Made by a program: the position numbers and the translations under genes. Below, one piece after another: positions 1 through 6,535 of a stretch of 26,262 bases of DNA. This DNA is from a virus. The notes under the pieces are model-generated. The model ran no database searches. It had not been told where the DNA came from and saw nothing but the letters and a program-made list of their open reading frames with translations. The stretch spans positions 1-26,262 of the IMG/VR virus record IMGVR_UViG_3300031857_001187; one strand, 5' to 3'. How positions within the stretch are numbered: position 1 is the first letter of the stretch; each line of letters begins with the position of its first letter.

Positions 1-1123
1 TGATAACTTGGCAATACTTCGGGTCGTATTCAATAATTCTTGCCTTACGCTTTATTTGTTCACAAGCCACCATAGTTGTTCCACTACCTCCAAAAGCATC
101 TATTACAATATCTCCTATTTTAGAAGAGTTTTCTATTTGATAAGAAAATAAACCTATTGGCTTCATTGTCGGATGTTCTCCATTTCTACTTGGTTTATCC
201 CATTCAATAACTGTCGTTTGTTTTCTATCTGAATACCATTTGTGGCTATCTCCTTTTAACCAACCATATAAGCAAGGTTCGTGTTTCCATTGGTAATCTT
301 GTCTACCCATTACCATTGAACTCTTAACCCATATTAATTGTTGCTTTAATAACCATCCTGAATCAACAAATGCTTTAGCAAAGTTTATTATTTCTGAAGA
401 AGCATGCCAAACATAAATTGCTCCCCCTTTTTTTACTGCTGTCGAAAGTGCTGTATAAAAATCGTAAAGGAATTTATAAAAGTCATCATTACTCATTGAG
501 TCATTTTCAATAGTTAACTTTTCTTTTGTTCCACCTTCATAAGCAACATTATAAGGTGGATCGGTTACAACCATATCAGCTAACTCTCCTTGCATTAACT
601 TTTCAAATGTATCGGTTTGAGTACTATCTCCACAAAGTAAACGATGTTCACCTATTTCGAATAAATCGCCTAAAACAATATCCGTTTCAATACCACCTTC
701 AGGAACATCAAAGTCATCTTCTTCAGCTTCAAGTTCTTCTTGAACGCTTAAATCAACTGGCAAATCTAAACCCCAATCGTCTAACTTTTCAACATCCCAT
801 TCATTTGCTAAACTATCCCAGTCCCATTCACCAAAACCTACGTTATCTTTTATTAAAAATTCGTTTTTTTGTTCTTCAGTCCATTCATCTGCTACTATAA
901 TAGGTATTTCTTTTAATCCTATCTCTTTACAGGCTTTTAAGCGCATATTTCCACCTAAGACAACATATTTATTATCCACGTCAGTAAAAACCACTAAGGG
1001 ACGTTTATTTAGCATATCTGGAAATTCTTGGATAGACTTAACTAACTTTTGAAATTTTCCGTCTTTTATTATTCTTGGGTTCTTTGGGTTTGGTTTAACC
1101 TCGCTTATTTTAACTAACTTCAT
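1..1123 (-). CDS. ParB-like nuclease domain fused to DNA N6-adenine/N4-cytosine methyltransferase (3' end off window)
   Basis: I translated 374 codons from ATG at 1123; the frame is still open at base 1, so the C-terminus lies outside. Residues 1-95 look like a ParB/Srx-type domain: the start resembles the usual KISEVKPNPKNPR, followed by VLGGNMRLKACKEIG and EIPIIVADEWTEEQ. A linker follows, then a methyltransferase with the catalytic motif IV TDPPYNVAY (DPPY at 188-191) before the SAM-binding motif DAFGGSGTT (342-350). That motif order is typical of beta-class amino-methyltransferases. ParB-methyltransferase fusions are common in phages, where they are thought to protect DNA from host restriction. 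No partner endonuclease is visible. It begins immediately after the stop of the upstream gene (TAAATG), so it is the last visible gene of the sigma-factor operon. Confidence 0.93.
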   Translation of the reverse strand, partial: MKLVKISEVKPNPKNPRIIKDGKFQKLVKSIQEFPDMLNKRPLVVFTDVDNKYVVLGGNMRLKACKEIGLKEIPIIVADEWTEEQKNEFLIKDNVGFGEWDWDSLANEWDVEKLDDWGLDLPVDLSVQEELEAEEDDFDVPEGGIETDIVLGDLFEIGEHRLLCGDSTQTDTFEKLMQGELADMVVTDPPYNVAYEGGTKEKLTIENDSMSNDDFYKFLYDFYTALSTAVKKGGAIYVWHASSEIINFAKAFVDSGWLLKQQLIWVKSSMVMGRQDYQWKHEPCLYGWLKGDSHKWYSDRKQTTVIEWDKPSRNGEHPTMKPIGLFSYQIENSSKIGDIVIDAFGGSGTTMVACEQIKRKARIIEYDPKYCQVI

Positions 1124-1360
1124 TTAATTAGGGTTATAATAGTAATCTCTAAATTCGTCTTTTGATACCGCGTGTATTTCCATAAAGTTTATTTTCGTGT
1201 CTATGAATACGCAGTAATTTATTTCTGTTATTTGCATTATTAATCTTAAAGCGTTCCAGTCTGATTTATGCTTTGTTGGGTGCATAAATACTATGTAATA
1301 GTCGCTTTTAAGGGTTATGTTTTTCACTTTTATCCGTGTTTTTGGATAGGGTTTCTTCAT
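1124..1360 (-). CDS. hypothetical protein, 78 aa
   Basis: Small protein with alternating hydrophobic and charged residues (YYIVFMHP, INYCVFIDT, FMEIHAVS) suggesting a compact beta-rich fold; I do not recognise it. Its stop abuts the ATG of the methyltransferase gene. The first ATG at 1360 would overlap the upstream 59-aa gene by 53 nt. An internal ATG at 1282 (MHPTKHK) would lie 26 nt after that gene's stop, so the true start is uncertain. The frame is open in a dense operon, which supports a real gene. Confidence 0.6.
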   Translation of the reverse strand: MKKPYPKTRIKVKNITLKSDYYIVFMHPTKHKSDWNALRLIMQITEINYCVFIDTKINFMEIHAVSKDEFRDYYYNPN

Positions 1361-1487
1361 AACTTGTAGAACAAACTGCTAAACGTTGGTCCGTGTTTTC
1401 ATATTCACTTACCATTTTATCGTCGGTCATACATCTTTGAATAAACTCCGACTTTGTTTCGTTACTTGTTGGCTTAGGAATTGGCAT
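1308..1487 (-). CDS. small conserved phage protein, 59 aa (MPIPKP...RCM type)
   Basis: Read by hand from ATG at 1487 to TAA at 1308. The protein starts MPIPKPTSNETKSEFIQRCM and continues with DDKMVSEY, then QRLAVC. From general knowledge of phage proteins this is a recurrent pattern: an MPIPKP start, an FI(x)RCM segment, and a QR(x)AVC segment a short distance later, found in many Bacteroidota and other phage small proteins. Its function is unknown to me. It overlaps the upstream 132-aa gene by 14 nt and the downstream gene by up to 53 nt, consistent with translational coupling. Confidence 0.75.
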   Translation of the reverse strand: MPIPKPTSNETKSEFIQRCMTDDKMVSEYENTDQRLAVCSTSYEETLSKNTDKSEKHNP

Positions 1488-1872
1488 CTTCGTAAGTATT
1501 ATAAACTTGTTTTAATTGGTTTACTCTTTCTAAAATACAAGGTCCACAGCTTGTAGGTTCGTTGCGTACCCCAAACACTCTTGAATGAATTGCAAGTATT
1601 GTCTTTTGTTCACTTGGTTTAATTACTTCCGCCTTTTTGTCAAACCATTCTTTTAACCATTCGTATTCAGGTTGTTCTAAACACTTCGCCTTTCTGTACG
1701 GAAATAACTCGTTTAACTTTGCTTTGCGTTCATCACATTTACAATCTTCTCCTAATATCCATTTAGCTACCTTTGCTACTCCAGTTGCTTCTAATACCTT
1801 TTCAACGGTATCTCCTAATCCTTTGCTTTCTGCTGCTAATATTTCAGCTTTAGTTCGTCTTTTTCTTGCCAT
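1474..1872 (-). CDS. conserved phage protein with Cys motifs, 132 aa
   Basis: Begins with a basic stretch (MARKRRTKAEI), then a helical segment (GDTVEKVLEATGVAKVAKWI). A CKCDERK motif follows near residue 44 and a second cysteine pair, SCGPC, near residue 108, so four cysteines could bind a metal. The ATGVAKVAKWILGEDC(K)C(D)ER pattern, ending in LNELFPYR, is one I associate with Bacteroidota phage hypothetical proteins near the packaging region. No enzymatic motif is visible. It lies 7 nt downstream of the 65-aa gene and overlaps the next gene. Confidence 0.75.
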   Translation of the reverse strand: MARKRRTKAEILAAESKGLGDTVEKVLEATGVAKVAKWILGEDCKCDERKAKLNELFPYRKAKCLEQPEYEWLKEWFDKKAEVIKPSEQKTILAIHSRVFGVRNEPTSCGPCILERVNQLKQVYNTYEDANS

Positions 1873-1879
1873 GTTTTAT

Positions 1880-2077
1880 TTATTTTGTTATATACCACCA
1901 TTGAGGTTCTATTATTTTACCTATATACTCATCGTCTTTTATGTAATCACCACACCAAAACACATCTAAAACTTTGTATTTTGCAACTTCATTATTTTCT
2001 ACTTCAGTTACTTCACCTACATAATAACAGTCGCCATCTTCAACATCCCTTATAATATCACCTATTTTGAATTCCAT
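1880..2077 (-). CDS. hypothetical beta-rich protein, 65 aa
   Basis: Starts MEFKIGDIIRDVEDGDCYYVGEV and continues with short strands separated by turns, a pattern like small SH3 or Tudor-type barrels. The N-terminal 'F(K)IGD(I)I' is common in such domains. It ends in an aromatic WWYITK tail. It starts 1 nt after the sigma-factor stop, so it is almost certainly cotranscribed. Function unknown. Confidence 0.65.
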   Translation of the reverse strand: MEFKIGDIIRDVEDGDCYYVGEVTEVENNEVAKYKVLDVFWCGDYIKDDEYIGKIIEPQWWYITK

Positions 2078-2078
2078 G

Positions 2079-2621
2079 TTATTTTATTAATTCGTAATCC
2101 TCGTTTTTGTAGTCTTCATAATCGTCTCCTACTTCTTCTTTTAAACTATCCTTACAATATTTTAACGTCTGCCATACTGATTTAAAACTAATTCCAGTGT
2201 GTTTTTCTATTTGGCGTGTACTCATGCCTGAATCTCTATAAAGTTCATATAACATTTTGTCATACCAATGCCAACTATCTACAGTCTTATTTATTTTGTT
2301 TTCTAATTCTATTTGTGCTTCCGTCTTTTCGTTTGGTTCGCTTTCATCTATTAATTGTATTGCCTCCGTTATATCGACTTTTTGTAGCTTATGTTTACTT
2401 TTTTCAAAGTCATAATACATATTCCTCAAAACAATCCAAATAAACCCCTTATAAACAACTCCATTTCGGTAAAATCTTTCTTTGTTTTCGTGTTTTGCTA
2501 ACTTTAAATACATTTCTTGCACTATATCTTCAGCCAAACTATATTCGCCAAACGATTTAACAACCTTAATCCAGTGTTTATGTTCAACGTACAAGTCATT
2601 CAGAAATTGATTAGAGTCCAA
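2079..2621 (-). CDS. phage-encoded sigma-70/ECF-like RNA polymerase sigma factor, TTG start
   Basis: 180 aa. Residues 5-75 resemble sigma region 2: helices with FGEYSLAEDIVQEMYLKLAKH and then FIWIVLRNMYYDFEKSK, the usual DNA-melting and core-binding pattern. After an acidic linker, residues 120-160 (MLYELYRDSGMSTRQIEKHTGISFKSV) look like a region 4 helix-turn-helix, so the protein should redirect RNA polymerase to a promoter subset, probably late genes. The start must be TTG at 2621: the codon just before it in frame is TAA and no in-frame ATG exists before region 2. The 5' end overlaps the membrane-protein gene by 11 nt. Sigma-like genes near the packaging genes are frequent in Bacteroidota phages. 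The acidic C-terminal tail (DDYEDYKNEDYEL) is noteworthy. Confidence 0.85.
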   Translation of the reverse strand: MDSNQFLNDLYVEHKHWIKVVKSFGEYSLAEDIVQEMYLKLAKHENKERFYRNGVVYKGFIWIVLRNMYYDFEKSKHKLQKVDITEAIQLIDESEPNEKTEAQIELENKINKTVDSWHWYDKMLYELYRDSGMSTRQIEKHTGISFKSVWQTLKYCKDSLKEEVGDDYEDYKNEDYELIK

Positions 2622-2811
2622 TTAAAATAAGCATTAAAACAACAATCATTCCTATAATAACACGAACTAAACTTTTACCCATTTCGTATTCGTTAAACAA
2701 CCATTTATGAATCGTAATACTTGGTATGTTCCACGCAAAAAGCAAAACAGCCCTATCCAAAACGAATAAGGCTATTATAAAAGGAAATAAAAGTATTAAC
2801 AATATTCTCAC
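2611..2811 (-). CDS. small membrane protein, 66 aa, GTG start
   Basis: Two hydrophobic segments: residues 3-30 (LLILLFPFIIALFVLDRAVLL) and 47-66 (VRVIIGMIVVLMLILIGL), joined by a short polar loop. This predicts a helical hairpin in the inner membrane. The start is GTG at 2811, which overlaps the upstream stop as GTGA, a typical coupled start. It could be a superinfection or membrane-targeting protein, but nothing in the sequence assigns a role. It has the size and topology of some holins but lies far from the lysis cassette. Confidence 0.65.
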   Translation of the reverse strand: MRILLILLFPFIIALFVLDRAVLLFAWNIPSITIHKWLFNEYEMGKSLVRVIIGMIVVLMLILIGL

Positions 2812-3164
2812 GCAACTAAGTTATACAATTTTCTTTTATAGTTCATTAAACGCCCTAAAGCTAAACTACAAATTTCTAATTTATAGACGTATTTTTCAGC
2901 TAATTGGTCCAACATTCCTTTTTTACAATGCTTAATAGTATCAGAATGACAACGCATTCTTACCTGCATACCTTGTATTAAATCATTTACTTGGTCTATT
3001 TTCTCAAGTAGTTCGTCTTTATCTACTACTCCACCACTTCCATCACAAGTCATACAAGTGTAATCAATTTCGTTTTGCTCGTAAGGTATATCAGTATCGT
3101 TAATATCTACTGTTACATAACCACTTGCGTCACACTCAGGACATTTTTTAAATAAATCTTTCAT
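2808..3164 (-). CDS. zinc-ribbon (DnaJ-like CxxCxGxG) protein, 118 aa
   Basis: I use ATG at 3164 (MKDLFKKCPECDASGYV). A longer reading from a TTG at 3284 crosses the promoter and terminator and is not credible. Residues 8-15 (CPECDASG) and 33-40 (CMTCDGSG) are two CxxCxxSG knuckles like those of DnaJ-type zinc ribbons. The C-terminal half is helical with extra Cys/His residues (MRCHSDTIKHCKK). The protein probably binds zinc and may contact protein or nucleic acid. It is the first gene of the left operon, directly behind the composite promoter and the AACAATTAAA leader. Confidence 0.78.
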   Translation of the reverse strand: MKDLFKKCPECDASGYVTVDINDTDIPYEQNEIDYTCMTCDGSGGVVDKDELLEKIDQVNDLIQGMQVRMRCHSDTIKHCKKGMLDQLAEKYVYKLEICSLALGRLMNYKRKLYNLVA

Positions 3165-3187
3165 AATTTTTAGTTTTAATTGTTGAA

Positions 3188-3217
3188 CAAATATAATACT
3201 TTTTAATATAACTACAA
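3188..3217 (-). promoter_or_regulatory. composite early promoter P3 (TTG - 19 - TATATTTG)
   Basis: On the minus strand TTG (3217-3215) is followed after 19 nt by TATATTTG (3195-3188), a full match to the Flavobacteriia consensus TTG / TAnnTTTG. The spacer contains the box TTATATTAAAAAGTAT shared with three other sites in this window. Downstream comes the leader AACAATTAAA and then TTATGA at the start of the zinc-ribbon gene. It drives the sigma-factor operon and sits directly behind the terminator of the preceding operon. Confidence 0.85.
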
Positions 3218-3225
3218 AATAATTT

Positions 3226-3255
3226 AAAAAAAAAGCGGAATTTTTTACGTTCCGC
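3226..3255 (-). terminator. Rho-independent terminator
   Basis: GCGGAA (3255-3250) and TTCCGC (3240-3235) form a 6-bp stem around an A-rich loop, followed by nine T. It lies 7 nt after the stop of the HTH gene and just before promoter P3, so it separates the recombination operon from the sigma operon. Confidence 0.9.
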
Positions 3256-3261
3256 CTTAAA

Positions 3262-3465
3262 TTACTTGCTGAAGAACTCACCAATCTTTTCGATTGACTT
3301 GCTTGATAAGCTACTTCCGTTTAAAAACTTATGAAGGTTAGGTTGTTTTATCTCTACTAACTTAGAAAAAGCGTTTAAACTTAATTCGTGTTTTTGTAAG
3401 TAGTGTCTAATCATTAACCTCGTTAGTTCATTTGCTTCGCTTAAAACCTTTGCTTGTTGTTTCAT
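3262..3465 (-). CDS. Cro/XRE-like helix-turn-helix protein, 67 aa
   Basis: The central part (residues 28-60) reads as a Cro/C1-type HTH: LSLNAFSKLVEIKQPNLHKFL, with a Gln/Pro/Asn recognition helix start and then SLSSKSIEKIGEFF. The protein is short and consists essentially of one DNA-binding domain. It is the last gene before a terminator and follows the recombination genes by a 4-nt overlap. It is a candidate repressor acting on the shared palindrome-like boxes of the four early promoters; that link is inference. With no integrase in view, it need not mean lysogeny. Confidence 0.8.
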   Translation of the reverse strand: MKQQAKVLSEANELTRLMIRHYLQKHELSLNAFSKLVEIKQPNLHKFLNGSSLSSKSIEKIGEFFSK

Positions 3466-3719
3466 AAACCACTTAAAAATTCATCAAATTCTTTTCCATA
3501 ATTTGGTCTGCCATTTGGTTTTCCGCCTGTTGGTTTCGCTTGTTCCTGAACTGGTTTAAAACTTAAACTTTGAAACTTTCCTTTTGCTCCGTCTTTTACC
3601 CAACTTGAAACATAATACTCTACACCTCCGATTGTAGCCTTACCCTGATAGTGTGGATGCGTTTCCTTTTCTCTTTTGTCGTTAGTAAATAACGCCCCTG
3701 AATTGTCTCTTTTTTCCAT
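3462..3719 (-). CDS. conserved phage protein, 85 aa
   Basis: The N-terminal part (DNSGALFTNDKREKETHPHYQGKATIGGVEYYVSSW is split here by description: DNSGALF near 5-11, HPHYQG near 22-27, YYVSSWVKD near 35-43) matches a small phage family I recall as 'GALFKN..K...HP.Y.G', found beside replication or recombination genes. The C-terminus is a Pro/Gly/Lys-rich linker (GGKPNGRPNYG) ending in an acidic, hydrophobic tail DEFLSGL, reminiscent in layout of the tails of single-strand binding proteins. A role in DNA replication or recombination is possible but unproven. Confidence 0.7.
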   Translation of the reverse strand: MEKRDNSGALFTNDKREKETHPHYQGKATIGGVEYYVSSWVKDGAKGKFQSLSFKPVQEQAKPTGGKPNGRPNYGKEFDEFLSGL

Positions 3720-3725
3720 TTTTAT

Positions 3726-4061
3726 TTATTTATTATTAATCCAAATTCCATCTTTACCACCGTTCTTTTTTATTTCGTCTTTTGCGTAATTAATGCGGTC
3801 TAAAGTCATATCTAAGTCATCGGTTATTATCATTCGTGTAAACCCAAACTCATCTCCTATATCCTTTTTAAATAAAGACGCTTCATAATGAAACCACATC
3901 GTTTCGTTTAAAGGTGATGCACCAATATAATATACTACTTCTTCTTCGCGTTTATATGCTTCACTTTCTTTTAGCAGCTTATAAATATCGTTTACAAACT
4001 TAAAGTAAGCTTCGTTGCCTATAATGCTTATAAATTCTGTTTCTGTAATTGCTTTCTCCAT
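3726..4061 (-). CDS. hypothetical protein, 111 aa
   Basis: I chose ATG at 4061 (MEKAITETEF), one base past the upstream stop. The longer version from 4100 begins with TTG and overlaps the upstream gene by 38 nt. The body contains mixed helix and strand (YYIGASPLNETMWFHYEASLF, MIITDDLDMTLDRINYAKDEI) and a basic C-terminus. I do not recognise the family. It sits in the recombination operon 6 nt upstream of the 85-aa gene. Confidence 0.6.
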   Translation of the reverse strand: MEKAITETEFISIIGNEAYFKFVNDIYKLLKESEAYKREEEVVYYIGASPLNETMWFHYEASLFKKDIGDEFGFTRMIITDDLDMTLDRINYAKDEIKKNGGKDGIWINNK

Positions 4062-4062
4062 T

Positions 4063-4248
4063 TTACTTTGTTTTAATATATAATCGTTTAAATCTTTCAA
4101 CTGAACAGCAGAACTCTGTTATAGGGTTTGCTTCATATTGTCTTATTGTTTCATACCAAAGTTTATCTTTTTTAAAATCTTTGATTTGTACTACTTGGTC
4201 TCTGGTTACGTTCTTGTAGTATCCCATTATTTTTAAATCTTCACTCAT
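4063..4248 (-). CDS. hypothetical protein, 61 aa
   Basis: Starts MSEDLKIMGYYKNVTRDQVVQ and ends KRLYIKTK; basic, with two adjacent cysteines (FCCSVERF). Its ATG overlaps the stop of the upstream 35-aa gene (ATGA) and its stop lies 1 nt before the next ATG, so it is embedded in the operon. Function unknown. Confidence 0.55.
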   Translation of the reverse strand: MSEDLKIMGYYKNVTRDQVVQIKDFKKDKLWYETIRQYEANPITEFCCSVERFKRLYIKTK

Positions 4249-4352
4249 TTTTTATACTTTTTACGTAAATACTCAAACCATTCTCCTTGTTTTCTTGAAT
4301 TGACAAATAGCCAACCCCAGTTTAACTCAAACCATTTTACTATTTTTTTCAT
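4245..4352 (-). CDS. micro-protein, 35 aa
   Basis: ATG at 4352 overlaps the exonuclease stop as ATGA, and its own TGA overlaps the next ATG as ATGA, a tight chain that argues for translation. The protein is short, basic and aromatic (start MKKIVKWFELNWGWLFVNSR), with four Trp. It could be a small helical peptide. Function unknown. Confidence 0.6.
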   Translation of the reverse strand: MKKIVKWFELNWGWLFVNSRKQGEWFEYLRKKYKK

Positions 4353-5020
4353 AATTCATTAATTAAATTGTTATAATATTCACGTGCTAACTCTATTCGT
4401 TCTTTAATTTGTTCTATTACGCTTTCGTCTTTTGCTATTTTAAAGACTTTTAAGCGCTTTTCTTTTGGTATGTGGTCAAAGTTATGTTTCTTCTGCACAA
4501 AATCTCTTACATCCAAACTTTCATCAATTAAACCTTGTTTCCAATGTTCACGCCTAACCTCATCTTCTACGATTTGAAAAGGTGTATTGACAAGGCAATA
4601 ACAAAGTAACGCTTCGTCTTTTCCTGTTAACCATAAGTACCCTTGCAACTGAAAAAAATAGTCTTTATTTGGGCATTCAGTCTCGAAAAAAGGAAAAGTA
4701 GTTGCATCCCAAGAACACTTTACATCTATTAAAACTTCATTCGTGTTTACGTCAGGTGTACCAGTTAAATAGTCGTTGGTTAAATTCTCATCATTTTTAT
4801 AGATGAAACCTAAGTCAAGAACCTCGTTAACAAGTTCGATTCCTTCGTCTTCTACTTCGTTACCTTTGTCAGTGTATCTACTCCAAAACTCTTTACGTAT
4901 TCCGTATTTATGTTCAATTGCAAGTTCTTGAATGTAAGTCTTTGTAGTTTTAGAAAGAACCTCCCCTTTTGTTTTGGAACTTGTCATTAATTTTCCTATT
5001 TGTGATGCTCGTATTTTCAT
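4349..5020 (-). CDS. YqaJ/lambda-Exo-like PD-(D/E)XK exonuclease
   Basis: 223 aa. The N-terminus SQIGKLMTSS resembles the SxxxxLM opening of YqaJ-type viral recombinases. The nuclease core shows GTPDV (D90), then LIDVKCSW (D99, K101), the D-(x)n-(D/E)xK signature, followed by QLQGYLWL (Q124-Q126), the usual conserved Gln motif. The predicted activity is 5'-3' digestion of linear dsDNA to load the annealing protein encoded just upstream, with which it shares a 4-nt ATGA overlap. Together they form a Red/ERF-type two-gene recombination module for annealing, repair and concatemer formation. Confidence 0.9.
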   Translation of the reverse strand: MKIRASQIGKLMTSSKTKGEVLSKTTKTYIQELAIEHKYGIRKEFWSRYTDKGNEVEDEGIELVNEVLDLGFIYKNDENLTNDYLTGTPDVNTNEVLIDVKCSWDATTFPFFETECPNKDYFFQLQGYLWLTGKDEALLCYCLVNTPFQIVEDEVRREHWKQGLIDESLDVRDFVQKKHNFDHIPKEKRLKVFKIAKDESVIEQIKERIELAREYYNNLINEL

Positions 5021-5541
5021 ATCAGTAATAATGCTTTTTGTTGAACTTCATTTAATTCGAACTTTGCTTGTAGTTCTTCAGCTGTAAATTCACCTGCTCT
5101 AATTGCTTCTACTGCTTTTAAGAATCGTTCACCTTGTATTGTAGGTTTTTTATCCGTCTTTACGGGTTTTATTTGTTCTCCTGCTGCATCAACGTCTTTG
5201 TCTGTTACAATACCTAAAATCGAAGATAATGCGTAACGTCTTAAATAAGTAATTGCAGAACCTAAAACTTGAAAGTCATTCATTCCTTTAAGCTGTACAC
5301 CTTGTGGAATATCCGTTTTACTTTCTATGCTTTCACCACTTTCGCAATGGAATAAACAAGTTACTATTGTTTGACCATTAATTAATTGGCTAAAGCCTAA
5401 TCCGTGTTTTTGTAATAACGGGTTAATTACTTCAAAGATTTTAGGAAGGTCAGCATACGAATATCCGTAGCCTTGTGTTCCTTTGTGAATTACTGGCACT
5501 TCTTGTTGAAATGCTGCTAAACTTTTAAATAGGTTTTTCAT
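5017..5541 (-). CDS. erf: ERF-family single-strand annealing protein
   Basis: 174 aa. Residues 2-120 follow the ERF pattern: YSYADLPKIFEVINPLLQKHGLGF, an internal strand region (QTIVTCLFHCESGESIES), then LGSAITYLRRYALSSILGI with the conserved R-R-Y segment and DKDVDAAG. The protein should coat and anneal complementary single strands made by the adjacent exonuclease. The C-terminus (residues 135-174) is a separate small helical region. It is the first gene after promoter P5, with the shared leader AACAATTAAA and TTATGA. Confidence 0.92.
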   Translation of the reverse strand: MKNLFKSLAAFQQEVPVIHKGTQGYGYSYADLPKIFEVINPLLQKHGLGFSQLINGQTIVTCLFHCESGESIESKTDIPQGVQLKGMNDFQVLGSAITYLRRYALSSILGIVTDKDVDAAGEQIKPVKTDKKPTIQGERFLKAVEAIRAGEFTAEELQAKFELNEVQQKALLLI

Positions 5542-5563
5542 AATATAAATTTTAATTGTTTGA

Positions 5564-5590
5564 CAAATATAACTATATTTTCTAATATAA
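5564..5590 (-). promoter_or_regulatory. composite early promoter P5 (TTATATTAGAAAATATA - TATATTTG)
   Basis: Minus strand: TTATATTAGAAAATATA (5590-5574), then TATATTTG (5571-5564), then AACAATTAAA and TTATGA of erf. A clear -33 TTG is missing; the AT-rich box occupies its usual place. This suggests either a phage activator or repressor site, or a -33 replacement. Confidence 0.8.
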
Positions 5591-5609
5591 TACTAAAGAA
5601 TAAAAAAAA

Positions 5610-5969
5610 TTATAAAAATTTCTTTAATCCTTGCGCACAACGTTCAATGCTATTTGCTCTTTCTTGAAGGCTTTGAATTTGTTCAGCGATAGTTTGTTTA
5701 CAATCGCTTGTAAAATAGCCGTTAGAAGTGGCGATAAGTGGTATTATGCCATTTGTTCGAATGTAGTTAACTATCTTACGTAAACGCGGACCATTCATTT
5801 TAACTTTTGATCCGTTTTTTTGTAGGTATTCGTTCATCCGTTTAACTATTAATTCAGCTTTTATTGGGTTATCCTTTTTATAGAATCGGAAGCTGTGAAC
5901 TATAACAGGAACTAAGTTTAATTCTTCGTCAGTTAGTTCGTGAGTAATGGTTTCAAAATTTGTTATCAT
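5610..5969 (-). CDS. winged-helix-like phage DNA-binding protein, 119 aa
   Basis: The central part (residues 35-85) reads as a helix-rich domain: ELIVKRMNEYL, then GPRLRKIVNYIRTNGIIPLIATSNGYF. This is the pattern of a small winged-helix family common in Bacteroidota phages, whose 'R.I..Y.R..G.I....S..GYF' precedes a C-terminal helix (IQSLQERANSIERCAQGLKKFL). It is probably DNA-binding, possibly a regulator or replication accessory. It has its own composite promoter and is the only gene between two such promoters. Confidence 0.7.
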   Translation of the reverse strand: MITNFETITHELTDEELNLVPVIVHSFRFYKKDNPIKAELIVKRMNEYLQKNGSKVKMNGPRLRKIVNYIRTNGIIPLIATSNGYFTSDCKQTIAEQIQSLQERANSIERCAQGLKKFL

Positions 5970-5992
5970 AATTTAAGTTTTAATTGTTAAGT

Positions 5993-6019
5993 CAAAAGTA
6001 ATTATATTTTTTAATATAA
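5993..6019 (-). promoter_or_regulatory. composite early promoter P6 (TTATATTAAAAAATATAA - TACTTTTG)
   Basis: Minus strand box TTATATTAAAAAATATAA (6019-6002), ending in TATAA complementary to its TTATA start, then TACTTTTG (6000-5993), then the leader AACAATTAAA and TTATGA at 5969. The box overlaps the ninG stop codon. It is the most symmetric of the four boxes. Confidence 0.78.
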
Positions 6020-6535
6020 ATCTAATTGTTTAATCTTTTTTTTATAGATGTTAATTATTTCTTTTAGCTCGTCCTTTGTGAACTTCCGTGTTTCCTTGCT
6101 TTCAGCTTCCAATATGTTAAATCTTTCAATGCCTATCTTTGAAATAAGTCGAGTTCTATACTCCAAAAGATTGCCAGATAAAAACTGATTACACGTAATG
6201 CAAGAACTATGAACGTTATCTTCATTAAATCGAACGTTGTAATGGTTGTTTGCATTCCAAAAATGCGAAGCGTTTACACGTCCTATAATTGGTTTATCGC
6301 AGCTTATACAAGGTAACCCCTTATCTCGTAGGTTTATCCACTTGTTAAAGACTTGTTGGGTTAATTTAAGGTAGTCACTTAAAGTCATTAAATCTAACTT
6401 CGCTTTTGCTTTCGTCTTTTTCCATTGTTTCGCCTTTTCAGATTCTACCCAAACACGAACGCACTCATCTTTTAAGCAATATTTCATATTGAAGCGTACT
6501 GGCTCAAACTTATTTCTACAATGCTTACACCTCAT
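6011..6535 (-). CDS. ninG: NinG/Rap-like recombination nuclease
   Basis: 174 aa. It starts with a zinc-knuckle-like Cys set (MRCKHCRNKFEPVR, then YCLKDEC: C3, C6, C20, C25). A basic region follows, then LPCISCDKPI and an HNH-like segment ASHFWNANNHYNVRFNEDN with SSCITCNQF. This layout matches lambda NinG (Rap), which stimulates recombination and cleaves branched DNA. It overlaps the upstream methyltransferase gene by 11 nt. Together with erf and the exonuclease it completes the recombination set. Confidence 0.9.
   Translation of the reverse strand: MRCKHCRNKFEPVRFNMKYCLKDECVRVWVESEKAKQWKKTKAKAKLDLMTLSDYLKLTQQVFNKWINLRDKGLPCISCDKPIIGRVNASHFWNANNHYNVRFNEDNVHSSCITCNQFLSGNLLEYRTRLISKIGIERFNILEAESKETRKFTKDELKEIINIYKKKIKQLDLY

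Noticed and set aside
526-900. Plus-strand frame of 124 aa
   Set aside because: It is antisense to the ParB-methyltransferase gene, whose motifs are unambiguous; its own product is Leu/His/Gln-rich without any motif.
3165-3284. N-terminal extension of the zinc-ribbon gene from a TTG
   Set aside because: It would be translated through a terminator and promoter P3; the ATG at 3164 has the family-like start.
4062-4100. TTG start extending the 111-aa gene to 124 aa
   Set aside because: It needs a rare start and a 38-nt overlap, while ATG at 4061 sits one base past the upstream stop.
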